In this document: piece after piece, positions 1 through 11,500 of the stretch
Position numbering within the stretch: the stretch's first letter is position 1
How the letters are laid out: the number at the start of each line of letters is the position of its first letter
Assembly (NCBI GenBank): GCA_027625915.1
Contig: JANTQA010000032.1
Location: 4,154,001 to 4,218,000, forward strand
DNA from: Anaeramoeba flamelloides
Lineage: Eukaryota; Metamonada; Anaeramoebidae
Direction of reading: 5' to 3'
Length of the DNA: 64,000 bases
Notes under the pieces: model-generated
The model's input: only the letters and a program-made list of their open reading frames with translations
What the model was told of the DNA's origin: nothing
The model's database searches: none
Program-made: the position numbers and the translations under genes

Positions 1-777
1 GGTATCGGATTTTTATTTGATTGATTAATTATTAAAAATGCGTTCAAAAAATTGACTATTCTTGGGGTTTACAAAACCACACCTGCAATTTCGATAATTC
101 AATTAGATTTAAATCATATTTGTTGGTTTGATTGATAATCATATACTGGGTTATTATTTGAAGCTTATTGGTTTCTTCTTTTAATCGATTTTAGTTGAAT
201 ACTGAGTTATGTTACCCATTAAAAACCGTGTTTCACTTTTTTTCCTATTTCTCTTTTGTTCCAAAACGGTAATACCTTTTTAAATTTTAGAGTATTTTTA
301 ATAAAAATAATAATTTTATAGCAGGAGTCAACACTTTCACTTTTTCAAGATTTGGATCTTTTTCTCTTGAACTGCCCAGCCTATGAAAATAATCCTAAAA
401 TCTGGATATCTGAATTATAAAAATTTAATATCGCTAATATATTAAAAAATAATATTATTTCTATTTTTGATATTATTAGAAAAAGAGATTCATCATATTT
501 ATAAGCACTGGTTGGTAATAAATTTATTTTTGAGTTTTTAACAAAATTCCTAAATTATAATTTAGGAATTCCGGCAAATAAGGGGAAATAAAAAATCCTC
601 CTGTAAATAATAAAAAAACACACTTTCACTTTTTTTTAATTTATAATTTGATCTTAAAACGGAGGTGTTTATTTAGTTGTAGTTATGTTTGATTTTGATT
701 CTTTAAAGTGCTTGGTTTGAAACACAATTTATTAGATTTTTAACCAACATAAAAAAAATGACATAATAAAATGTTAT

Positions 778-1020
778 GATAAGAATAAAAGTGACACCAT
801 TTAAGACATTTCTCAAAGTGGATCAAATAAATCAACTTAACATTCTATTTTGGAAATTTTATTTTCCCATTTATATTAAAATAAATAGTTTGTTTTTCAG
901 AAAGAACTTTAAATACTAAAAAGTAACAAGAAATAACCAAAGTAAAAAATATTGTTTTCCCATCTTCTTTCAAAATATTAAAAAATTGAAAATTTTAACT
1001 TTATGGTGGCTACTCCCTTA
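778..1020 (+). repeat. dispersed repeat, copy 1 (partner at 16386)
   Basis: About 240 bases match 16386-16625 in the same orientation. Shared stretches include ATAAGAATAAAAG at the left, CAACTTAACATTCTA in the middle and CTACTCCCTTAA at the right. The copies differ by many substitutions and small indels, so the duplication is not recent. No coding potential and no clear terminal inverted repeats were seen. Family unknown. Confidence 0.6.
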
Positions 1021-1060
1021 ATTTTCTCATTTTTTTATTTAATCTTCATTCTTGAATAAA

Positions 1061-1292
1061 AATTTTCTTACAAAATTTACTATATTTTTCAGAATAGATT
1101 TTTCTAATTTGTTCCTTAATTTTACGATTTCTTTTTAAATAATAGAACTTTAAGAAACCGTATCATATTTACTTTGAGTTTAGTGTCAGTTTCTTTGATT
1201 GTTTAAAGTAGAGTTCTTCTATAACAAAAAATTAGGCTTTTTGATTTTGAAACACAGATTAAACTTTTCTGAACTTTTTATTTTGACGATAG
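1061..1292 (+). repeat. partial copy of the 7180-type inverted-repeat element
   Basis: The segment with AATAGAACTTTAAGAAACC and the following 100 bases matches the element at 7180-7652 and, inverted, those at 10063-11248 and 47493-47977. The right end (TTATTTTGACGATAG) corresponds to the terminal repeat. The left half of the element is not recognisable, so this looks like a decayed fragment. Confidence 0.5.
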
Positions 1293-1773
1293 CAAAACAA
1301 AAAGTAAAAACCAAAACAACTCAAAAAACAAATTTTTTTGTCAAAATTAATTTTATTCTTTGATTAAAGGATCAAAAGAAACCCATACCAAAAGGTAGTG
1401 TGTTTTTGGTTTATTTTAAGAATTTGTCTGATAAAACCGCACAAAAAAAAGTTAGATTTTGAAATATTTCGAAATTTTTTTATAGGTAACAAAAATTGAG
1501 AATAATGTGTATTTTTGAAAAATAGAAACTGTTTTTAAGAAAAACCAAAAAGAGTTAAAAAAATTGAAAGTATTTCAAAGTTTTTAATCTAAAAAGTTCA
1601 CAAAAGAAAGTTATTTAATTTTGATCTATTTATTTCTTTCTTAATTTGGATTACTTTCCAAAAAAGTGTTGTCAAGCAAAAAAAAGTGAGAACAATTGAA
1701 GTGCCTTTCTTACATGATTCGAACCATTTTTTTTATTTTGGAATTTTCGCTTTGGGGGAAGCAAATTTGACTT

Positions 1774-3232
1774 ATGGGAAACGAGATTTATTCTTCTGTT
1801 TCTCGTCGAAAAATCAAAAAGTATTTAAAGCTTGTTAAAAAACAAAGAAACTTTATTGCAATTATTGATACGAATTTGTGTTGGCTTACAGCAAACCCTA
1901 GCCTTTTAAAATTTTTAAAACTAGAAAAATCTAAACAATTAACAGCTCTCACTATTGACGATCTGTTTCCAGTTGTTCAAAAAAGAACCAAAAAAAAAAC
2001 TTTTGAAATTCTTGTTTCCTCTCTCCAACAACTAAAGTAAAATTCTTTTTTTTTTTTTTTTTCTAAAATTGGCGCGTTTTTTTACTTTTTTCATTGCTTT
2101 TAAAGTAATTTTTCACACAAACTTTATTATCTATTTTGACATTCTTAGATCTCTTGTGAATAACGAAGTTATACGTCTTACTCTCGAGTATAATAATCTT
2201 CAAGGTGAAACTGGTTTGGCAATTTTTGCGTTTTCTCGTAAATATTTTAATTTTTTCTTTTTTTTTTAACAAAGAAAACGAAAAGCCACAAACAATTTTT
2301 TAATAGAAATTCCTTTTCTTTTTGTTTTTTTTTAATTTCTTCCTGCTTTAGTTGTTGAAATAAATAGAATTGAATTAATACAAATATTAGTAACACCCAT
2401 TGAGAATCTGGAGACCAAAAATACAAATAGCAAAGATAAAACAACTTTGGATTTTTCGAATTCAACAAGTTCTAATATTGAATCGAACGAAAATGAATTA
2501 GACAAACAAAAATCAGAAAACCAAACAGAAAAGATCGAAAAAAAAAAGAAAAAAGAAGAAGAACCAAAAACTGATGAAGAACAAGATAAAGAAAAAACGA
2601 AGAAAATAAAAAAGAATGAAACAGAAAAACAAAAAGAAACAGAAACAGAAACAGAAAAAGAAAAAGAAACAGAAAAAGAACCAAAAACAAAAACAGAAAC
2701 AGAAAAAGAAACAGCAAAAGAAATAGAAAAAGAAACAGAAAAGGAAACAACAATTGACATACAGAAACAAAAAGTAATCAAAACAAAAAGTTATATTGAA
2801 GAAAATTTAGAAGAAATTGAATTGATTATAACAACCACCAAAGATAATTTAATTGAAAAATTTGAATTACAGAAATATTTGGTTGACAGAGTAACTAAGG
2901 ATTTTGATGATATTCTTAAAATACACCAAAAAATATTAAACGAAAAAAAAGAAAAGACTAAAAAGCTTTCACAAGAATTATTAGATCTTCGGAAATCGAT
3001 CAAAAATAAATTTGGTGTGATTGAAGCCAAAATGCATAGAATGCTAGCAGAATTGGAGAAAGAAAAAAAAACTAAAAGAGAAGTGTTTGATAAAAACTTA
3101 CTTATCAGACGCTCACTTAAAAATATAAAGAGCCAATTACAATTACTGTCAAGGCATAAGGAAGAAATATCACAATTCCCAAATATTTTAACCCTTTATA
3201 AACAACTTTATGATTTGCTTGAAATTGATTAA
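1774..3232 (+). CDS. PAS-like domain protein with K/E-rich linker and coiled-coil tail
   Basis: Three exons: 1774-2036, 2149-2237 and 2352-3232, joined by GT-AG introns of 112 and 114 bp (phases 2 and 1). The result is 410 residues ending in TAA. ATG 1774 is the first in-frame methionine. Residues about 25-140 look like a PAS-type sensor fold: 'IAIIDTNLCWLTANPSLLKF' begins it and 'IQILVTPIENLE' closes it, the last piece being reached only by splicing. Residues about 145-260 are low-complexity K/E/T, and the final 150 residues are heptad-rich coiled coil. PAS domains usually bind small ligands or mediate protein contacts; no kinase, cyclase or DNA-binding partner domain is visible here, so the role is unknown. 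The PAS call rests on remembered sequence style and is moderate; exon borders are well supported by frame. Confidence 0.68.
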
Positions 3233-3744
3233 AAAAAAAAAAAAAAAATATTTGAATTGATGATTTTAATTTTAGCTTTTATTTTTTATAAAGAATAAAG
3301 TGTATCATTTATTTTCCTAAAATATATATATTATTCAAATACCTGTTTTTTTTTTAATTATTTTAAATATTCTTTTTTCTAATCTCATTAAGATTTACAA
3401 TAATCTAATTATTGGTCAATCCATTTAATAAAGGAAATGTAATGAAATTACCATTTATTATATAATTATTAATAGAGTGGATCCAGGTATTTTTCTCCAA
3501 AAAAAAAAAAAAAAAAAAAAAATTACATATCTTTGAAAGTGGTTTGAAATATTCCAAAAGTGTTTTTCAATAAATTTTGTTAGTCTTTTTACAATATTTC
3601 AGGGAGTAAATATTTGAGTAATATTTTTTTGTTAACTTATATTTTAAAACTTTCACACTGTTGATGTAGAACAATTACTTGTGAAAATTTTCTTTTTAAA
3701 TTAATTATATCTTTTTTTATTTCAGCCTTATAAACTAAATTCCA

Positions 3745-4265
3745 AAAATTTAGACCCAGTTTACACAGTTGAAAGAATAGCAATACTCCACTTTCAACCG
3801 AATTTGAGAATAATTTTGATTTTACAAACTATTTCATTTTTTGTCTTTTTTGTTTTGTTTTAATTTTCTTTTTCCAGTTACGAAATCTATTTCGGTAGAT
3901 CGTAAATTTTTTTCAGTGGTTGATAAAAGCTTAGTGCTGAGTTTGTTAAATTGAAAAATCCCCACACATTTTGTCAATGCTATCTTATCCTTTGATCGAT
4001 CAACAATTGTTGGTAAAATTTCAACAAATTTACAAATTCTATTTTGTTTACAGCTCGTTTAATTATTTTGGACACACCAATTTTAATTATTTCACACCAA
4101 TATTTTTTTCTTTGATTTGGATGAATATGTTTACTTATATAAACATTAATACTTGGGTAACTAAAATTTGGTTTTATATTACTTTTGTAAAAATATAATA
4201 AATTGAGTGTTGTTTTGCCTATTTTTGATTTTGGGTGTGTCCAAATTTTTGGAAGGGGTTTATAT
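3745..4265 (+). repeat. dispersed repeat (TTTGATCGATCAA family)
   Basis: Related to segments at 28485-28995, 33490-34035 and 54690-55230, and to each arm of the palindromic element at 43208-44072. Shared marks are a central CTTTGATCGATCAA, a following AATTTCAACAAATTTAC-like stretch, and a right end of the form GGTGTGTCCAAATTTTTGGAA. The copy is diverged. No transposase reading frame is visible; probably a non-autonomous DNA element. Confidence 0.55.
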
Positions 4266-7010
4266 TCAAGGAAGATATTTAAGCTTTGGGTCACCAAGTT
4301 AAATGAAAAAAAAATTATTTGAAATTGAAAAAAACAATAAATTTTTTTATCAGTGCCCAAATTCCAAATAATAACAAATCATAATTTTTTGAATTGTAGA
4401 GCAGATCTCATAACATCAACAAAGAAATTTTTTTTTTTTTTTTTTAGAAAATAGTATTAATATAAACCCAATAAAATTCAAATTAATTTTAAAATATAAT
4501 TTTGAAAATATATTATAATTTTTCACCAGGAATTTATTTATTACTTTATGAAGATTTGAAGGATTTTTTTTTGTTTTTCGTTTGGTTTTTTGTGATTTTT
4601 GGATTATTCTTCTTGAAAATATAAGTGTTTGGTTAATTGTTTGAAGATATAAAGAATGTAATAAATTCCACCAATTGTATTGAATTATATTGATTTGATT
4701 CAACTCCAAAAGTTAATGTTTTGTAGTAAATCCAAGAACTATAGGTATAAAAATCTAATGTTTGATACATTAAAGGTTTGAAAATGAATTTTATGGAAAT
4801 CTTTTGAATCTTTTATAAAAGTTCCTTTGGTTTGGATAACATAAAGGAGTGTGATTTAACTATATGATTTTTTTTTTATTTTTTTTTTATTTTTTTTTTT
4901 TTTTTTTTTTTTTTTGTGGGGGGGGGCAATTCTTTGGGTATTTGAAGAATCTCAAACAGTGGTTTGTTTCGTTTTACATATAATAAATTGTAGCTATTTC
5001 AGAATTTATTTTTTATTGAATTTGTATCTAATCAACATAAAATCCAATTCAAATGTTTATAAAGTAAATTTTATGATTAAATACTTATAGAATATATGTT
5101 AATTCACTCTTCACTTGGTTCTGATAACTTTAGCATCTTCAAAATAATATTTTTTAGGGGTTAAGTATTTATATAGACTGGCTGAAACAATAAATCCAAT
5201 TTAAAAATCCCAAGTTATCAAAAATTATTTTTTTATTCAAAACTATTATTAAATACCGTATGAGAGAAATACTAAATAAGAATTTCTAAAAATGAATCAA
5301 TATAATTATTTATCATTGATATATACCATAAAAGAAAAAATAAATAGTTCTAAATCTAAATACAAAAAATATGTTAGATAGCTTTAAAGGTTGAAAAAGA
5401 AATATATAATAATTTAAAGAAGTCTTTATAATTATACAAACATTTGATAGAAATTCTACTATATATTATTATAATTAAGAATTCAAAACATAAAAAATAA
5501 TTAAAAAGTAAAAAGGTGTTTTTTTTATTTCTTTTATATCTATATAAAATAATAATAAAATAATTTATTCCCATACAGTTATGATTTTAACTTAAAAATT
5601 AGAATAAAAGTTGTTTTAAGTTTTTATTTTGATTGTTATTCTATTTATTATTGTGAAATTGTATAAGGGTTCCATTAATGCTGTTTTAATAATTATATAT
5701 TTGGAAGTACTTGGTGATTCGATTTACAATAATTCGGGTATACAGACTTTCGTATTTTCTTTGTGTTTATGTGTGTCGAAAATTGTGAAGTGTGTGGGTT
5801 TATGGTTACTGTTTAAATTTCTTCTTTCTCTTGGAAGTTTCAACTTGATTTTTGTTATTCCCTTTTTTGATTGTTTGTTTTTAGGGTGATTATGTTTTTG
5901 TTTTCGTATCTATCCACAAAATAAATCTGATTTCTTATATGTTTTTACTCTTTGTCAGTTTTTATGTAGGATGTGTTTTATTTTTTTCATTTATTTATTA
6001 ATTGTAGTTAAATTGAATAGAATATTGTAGCCGTCTTATTGTAACAATTTTTAAAATCTGCTATTCTGAATTAAAAAAAATGAATTTTTTTTTTTTATTT
6101 TTATTATTTATGGGGGATCTTATTGATCTCTATTGTTTACCAGTGAGTTTTTTTAATTTGAAAAATAAAAAGAAAATTTAAGAAATATTTGGTTATTATT
6201 TCTTAAATTAAAAAAAAAAAAACTTCCTTTATCTTTTCGGGGATTTAAAAGAATTGAGTAAAATCTTTGATTTTACTTAAATTATTTTGAATTCTAGAAA
6301 ATCTCGGCACTCTATGGTACTTGACGGACACTTCATTGAATTCCTAAATTTTTAATCAAGCATTTTATTAAAGACTTAAAATTATTTTTTATTACACACC
6401 ACTGATAATAAGTGATTTGAATCTTTTTTTGTAATAATATTAGAATTATAATTATTTTTTAATTTATAAGATTTATTAATTTTTTTTTTTTATTATTTTA
6501 ATTGGGGTATACAGATTCTACAATTATTTTCATAGTCTGGATATATCCATATAACAGGCTGGGTAATTCAATAGAAAAAAAAATCAACTTTTGAATAATT
6601 TTAATAAAGAATAATATTTTTAATAATATTAATAAACAAAATATAATATCTCTATTATTCTTGGTAGATAATCACAATATGTTTATATCTTATAAAAAAT
6701 TTCTTAACAGGGTTTTGGAATTAAGTAAGTACTGTCAAGTTCTTAATTGGTCAATAGAATTGAATAAAATCAAATATTGTAATCAATTATTTCAAATTAA
6801 ATAAAAACCTAGGCAAAAAGTTGAATATAAAATCTTTTCTTAAATTTTCGAAAAAAAAATAATTTGTTTTTCAGCAAGCAATAAAATTGATTATAAGATA
6901 AATATCTATAAAGAAATAACTGAAAACCCATATTCACTTTCACCAAAGATAGGATCTTGCTTATTTCTTTTTTATGGTAAAATATGAGTTGTATCAAAAA
7001 TTTTGATTTA

Positions 7011-7705
7011 CAGTTAATTACAAAATAAAAAGATCAATATTTTCATTTAGGTTTCCAAAAAAATCACACCTCTTAAGATAAAAAAGCATCAAAGTTCCCA
7101 ATTATAAAAAGGGAAATGAAATACTTTATCTTCTCACTGAATTAAAAGTTTGAAATATTCCAAGACTTGTGAGAAAATACAATTGTCAAAAAAATGCGTG
7201 CACAGCTACTATAATTGGTATTACGAAATATAATCCGTGCTTTTTTTTTTCTTCTTGTTCCAAGGCAACATCAAATCGAACACCAAAGAGTATACCTAAG
7301 TTCAAATCAATTTTGAAAGTAAACCTCTGGATATTTTTAGTAAAATTTAAATTAGGATGGCAATTTGTTGAAAATATATCAGAATGTTCTATATTTTTTT
7401 GAATTTTTTTGATGATAAAAATTTTAAGAAAAATTTTCTTCTATTTTATGAGATAAATTTTTTAATTGGATCCTTCATTTTAAGAATTTCTTTTTGTTTA
7501 ATAGAACTTTAAGAAACCAATATCATATTTATTCGGGGTTTATTATCAGTTACTTTGAATGGTTGATGTATAGGTCTTCTCTAACAAAACAAACACACTT
7601 TTTATTTAGAAATATGGTTTACATTTTTTTGCAGGCTTTTATTTTACTACAGTAATTTTGGAAAGTTACATGAAAATTTTGATCCCTTTATTATGTAACA
7701 AATAG
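7011..7705 (+). mobile_element. 225-bp inverted-repeat element split by a later insertion
   Basis: The left part 7011-7179 and right part 7653-7705 together correspond to the intact copies at 7994-8219 and 43674-43902. The left end reads TA-CAGTTAATTACAAAATAAAAAG and the right end is its approximate inverse, ending AAATAG. The 7180-7652 element sits in the middle; removing it leaves about 222 bp, close to the 226 and 229 bp of the other copies. No coding capacity; MITE-like. Confidence 0.65.
7180..7652 (+). mobile_element. TA-bounded MITE, about 473 bp
   Basis: Begins CAATTGTCAAAAAAATGCG and ends with its approximate inverse GCTTTTATTTTACTACAG, with TA on both sides (7178-7179 and 7653-7654). 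Related, inverted, to 10063-11248 and 47493-47977. The TA duplication and the short AT-rich body without an open frame fit a non-autonomous Tc1/mariner-type element. It is inserted in an older element, so it moved later. Confidence 0.65.
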
Positions 7706-7993
7706 TTTTTCACCAAAAAACTCTGTGGATTTGTTTAAATCAAAAAAAAAAAATGAATTTTCACTCCATTCCCTTATGTTTTTTTTTTTTAAATTTTATT
7801 TTGCAAGAATGAGATTGTAATTTGTGATGAATATTTTTTTGATTCTTTTTTATTCAAGATTTTTTTGTATAATAGGTGAATTCAGAATTCTCAGTCAAAG
7901 TAAAATTTTAGAATTGAAAAAAATTTTATTCAATTAAAATTTTATCACATAAAAATTTCCCTTGCTAATCTTCAAACAAGTGTATTTGCATTA

Positions 7994-8219
7994 CTGTTAA
8001 TTGTAAAATAAAAAGATTAAAAATTTTCATTCAGCTTTCCGAAAATAACACCACTCCCAAGAATTAATATGAATCATCAAAATCACCTATTCCCAAAGAT
8101 AAATTAATAATTTATGATGATTTTCACAAATTAAAAATTTGAAAAATTCGTTGATTTTTAAAAGTCTTTTTTAGGAAGCTGAATGAAATTTTTTTTCACT
8201 TTATTCTGACTGCAAATAG
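7994..8219 (+). mobile_element. 226-bp TA-bounded MITE
   Basis: Left end TA-CTGTTAATTGTAAAATAAAAAG; the right end, CTTTATTCTGACTGCAAATAG followed by TA, is roughly its inverse. Internal inverted motifs TTTTCATTCAGC and GCTGAATGAAA make most of the element a hairpin. Related copies lie at 7011-7705 (interrupted) and 43674-43902; a fragment of the right half is visible near 8400-8487. Confidence 0.65.
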
Positions 8220-8567
8220 TACACAATTTGAATTTTTCTGATTTATTTGAAATTCTCCTCAAAAGAAAAAAGCAAATTTTATCAACTTTATTTTTCAACT
8301 AAAAAAGTTTTTTTGAGTTAAGAACTATTTTAAGCTCGGATAACAATTGTAAAGGGGAAATTAACTCTTTTGTGTTCTTTTAAGATTCTCTACCAAAGTA
8401 AAAATTTGAAATGTTACATGATTTTTAATATCTTCTTTTGGGAAAGCTGAATGAAAATTTTGTTCCATTTATTTTGAAACAAATCGTAAAACAAAGGCCA
8501 GTGATAAAAACACTATAACTTGATTTCATTTTTTTTTTGTAATTCTTCAACTTAAAAAGAATAAAAA

Positions 8568-11500
8568 ATGTTGATTGATAATTTTTCCAAAACAAAAAGA
8601 AGAGGATATTGTTTAATTCAATGTCTAACACTTATTGCAGTTGCTGTACTTCTTGCTTTCTTTTCACCAAACACTGAAGAAACAATCAATTCCAATGTTA
8701 GCTATGAAGCTCAACAATTGAACGATTCACAAGTTTTCTATGAATTATCAGTCTCAGACATAAATTCGTTAAATCGCTATATGATCATAGACATTGAAGC
8801 GACCACAAATTCGGTGATTGGTGTCGAAAAAGAAATTTCCGTAAAAGGTGCAATCTATGGTTCTTATGAAAACAAAGACACAAAAGAAAAATCAAAAGAG
8901 ATCCAAGTAATTGACAAAAAACTAATCATTAATTGCCCATTCCCAAAAAACAGTGTATGTATATCAATACTACCCATTTTATTGAATTCTTTGTTTTGTT
9001 GTTGACCTTTCTATTATTTTCTTTTGTTTTGTTTGATTAATTTATCAAATTTACTTTTTTTTTTTTAAAACCCTTTCTCGAATTTTTTTTTTTTATTTTT
9101 TTTGATTCTCGTTTCTCGTTTCTGGTTTCTTTAACATTAATTTTTGTTAGAAAACTGATCGTTCTTGTGAAACAACACAACTTGTTCAACTTACAGACTT
9201 AAATTACAAAAAATACTTTTTAAGCCTGACAATCACTGAAAATTCTGCGGTTGAGGCCTTACAAAAAATTAACTTCCAGGTAAATTTTCCCTCTTTCAAC
9301 ACCAATAAACAAACCAACAACAAATCAAACAGTTGGAATTTATAACCAAAAAATGAAAATTTTGTTAATAATTAAATTTTTGTTTCAATTTTCAATTGTT
9401 ATTTCCCACTTTCCCAAAAATAATGAAATGGTAAAATCAGTACACCGTTGTTTCAAAATCAAAATCAATTTTGACCTTGTGCTTAAGAAGTTGTTTTGCA
9501 TTGGGTTGCTTGGTTTTCTTAATTGTTTGGTTTCTTTTAAGTAGAAGATCTATTGAAAAAAGCCGAAGTATCGAACAAAAATGGATCCCCTTTTTAATTG
9601 TATTGCTTTTCTTTTATAACAATCCTTTACATTCGACAATTTATTATTTAGATTCTTCAGCTTGGGAACTTGTAGAAATCATTTTTGAAACCATCTTTTT
9701 AGCGACTTTCCTAGTATTTTTGCTTTCAGTTTTTGATTCCTTAAGATTAACAAGTTTAAATTATAAGTGCCAGTCCACGAATGTAAGTTTTTCTTTTTCC
9801 TTTTTCTCTTTTGTTTTAAAACGTCTTAATTATTTTTTTTTTTCGTATTACATTAATTTGTTTGAGTGAAGTTTTCTTTTGTTATTTGGCTGTTTCCACT
9901 TTTGGTAAAAAATTATAAAGAATTGATTTTCCAATACAACTATATTTTTATAATTTTTTTAAACAAATAAACCCATTTTTTAAGGAATATGTTTGCAATT
10001 TACCAATTTCCCTCAACCCAATTTGTTCCAATCTCATTTAAAATGTAAAAGAATGATCTTTACTGTTGTCAAAATAAAGCCTGTTGAAAAGTTTAATCCC
10101 TCACTACACAACAAGGAAAATTTTTTCAAAAAAAAATCTCTAAATTTTGTATTTTTGAAATACACTCATATAATAAACATTATTATACATAACAATTTTC
10201 AATGAGGTTTACAACTTTAATAGATATTAATAGGAATTGAAAAAAAAATGAAATTTTTCAGTAATATTTTTTTCATTTTTAATTGTAAAATTTTTGAATT
10301 TTTTAATTGACTTAGTAGAGAGATAATTTTCAAGTATTTTTTTTAATAGTCTAAAAGGAAACATATTTTTCAATTTTAAAATAGCACAAAATATTTCAAT
10401 CAAAAGATATCGCTAAATTAAATTGAAAATCTGATTTTTTATCTGTTTTTGGAATATTTTTTATCATTTTATTTTTTTCCATGTTTAAGTTTTTATATAC
10501 ATTCCCGGTTTTTTTCTGCAAATTGCTTCAACATATATTCTTTTTTCAATCTTAATGTTCAATCAAAAATTAATTCATTTCAACTTTTTCCAATATAAAA
10601 ATACCCTGAAAATAGGTGTTTTTTTCAAAAGTCGGTATTTTTGAAAAGGGTGGTATTCAGATTTTCAAGAGTTTAATAGCTATCCATTTTTTATTACATA
10701 AAATTATGATAACTTTGAAAAAATAATTTATAAAAGAAGTATAACTTAAATCCAATGTATAGTTTTGGCTAACTTTAATTTTTGGTGTTTAAATTGTCCT
10801 TGTAGTGCTGTTTCAAAATAAAAAGCGTGTTTTTTTGTTCTAGAAGACCTATACATCAACCATTCAAAGTAACCAACAATAAACCCTAAATAAATATGGT
10901 ATTGGTTTATTAAAGTTCTAATATTGAATAGAAATTATAAAAATAAAGGATCAAATTGGAAAATTTATCTTAAAAAATAGAGTAAATTTTTGAGATTATT
11001 TTTATCATCAAAAAAATGAAAAAAAATTTCAAAAAAATGAGAAATTACGAAAAATTTTTACTTATTTTCATGAATAATTCAAATTTTACTGAAAATATAC
11101 AGATAGTTTACTTTCAAAATTGAATTGAGTTTAGATATACAATTGGGTAGTCAATTGGATGTCATCTTGGCACAAGAAGAAAAAAAAGCACTGATTATAT
11201 TTCGAAACACGGATTATAGCCGTTGTGCACGCATTATTTAGATCACTGTAAAATATTCTCCATTTTCGTTCAAAAAATCATTTTATGTCAATTTTTTAAA
11301 TGAAAAATTCACAAAGAAATTTTGAGATACGCGAACTCGAACACCTTGTTCAGAAACGTGAAAATGAAAAAAAAAAATAAGCACGATTTTTTAACATTAA
11401 AAAGCACTTCTCAATAAACAACTTTAAATCTAAATGATCATATTGCCAATGATCAAAAATCATTGAGTTACTTTGAATTGTTACATTGTCCCCAAACCAT

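Larger units (their letters stand above)
1..1773. other. gene-free 5' part of window
   Basis: No convincing coding frame on either strand. The stretch is AT-rich with homopolymer runs and holds two recognisable dispersed repeats, at about 778-1020 and about 1061-1292, described separately. The last few hundred bases are presumably the upstream region of the PAS-like gene that starts at 1774; no specific promoter motif could be named. Confidence 0.6.
3233..8567. other. 5.3-kb intergenic gap with repeats
   Basis: No gene could be supported. Contents: a dispersed repeat at 3745-4265; long T tracts at about 4869-4915 followed by a run of G near 4918-4926; stretches at about 6120-6360 resembling repeats at 41.1, 48.1 and 53.5 kb; and a cluster of TA-bounded inverted-repeat elements between 7011 and about 8490, including one inserted in another. 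Open frames at 3971, 5629 and 7169 are short, start at non-ATG codons or lie in repeats. Confidence 0.6.

Noticed and set aside
3971-4360. Overlapping frames on both strands
   Set aside because: They lie within a dispersed repeat and are not shared with its other copies.
9353-9544. 63-codon ATG frame in the second TMEM181 intron
   Set aside because: Overlaps exon 3 in a different frame; exon 3's family match fixes the frame, leaving this as shadow.
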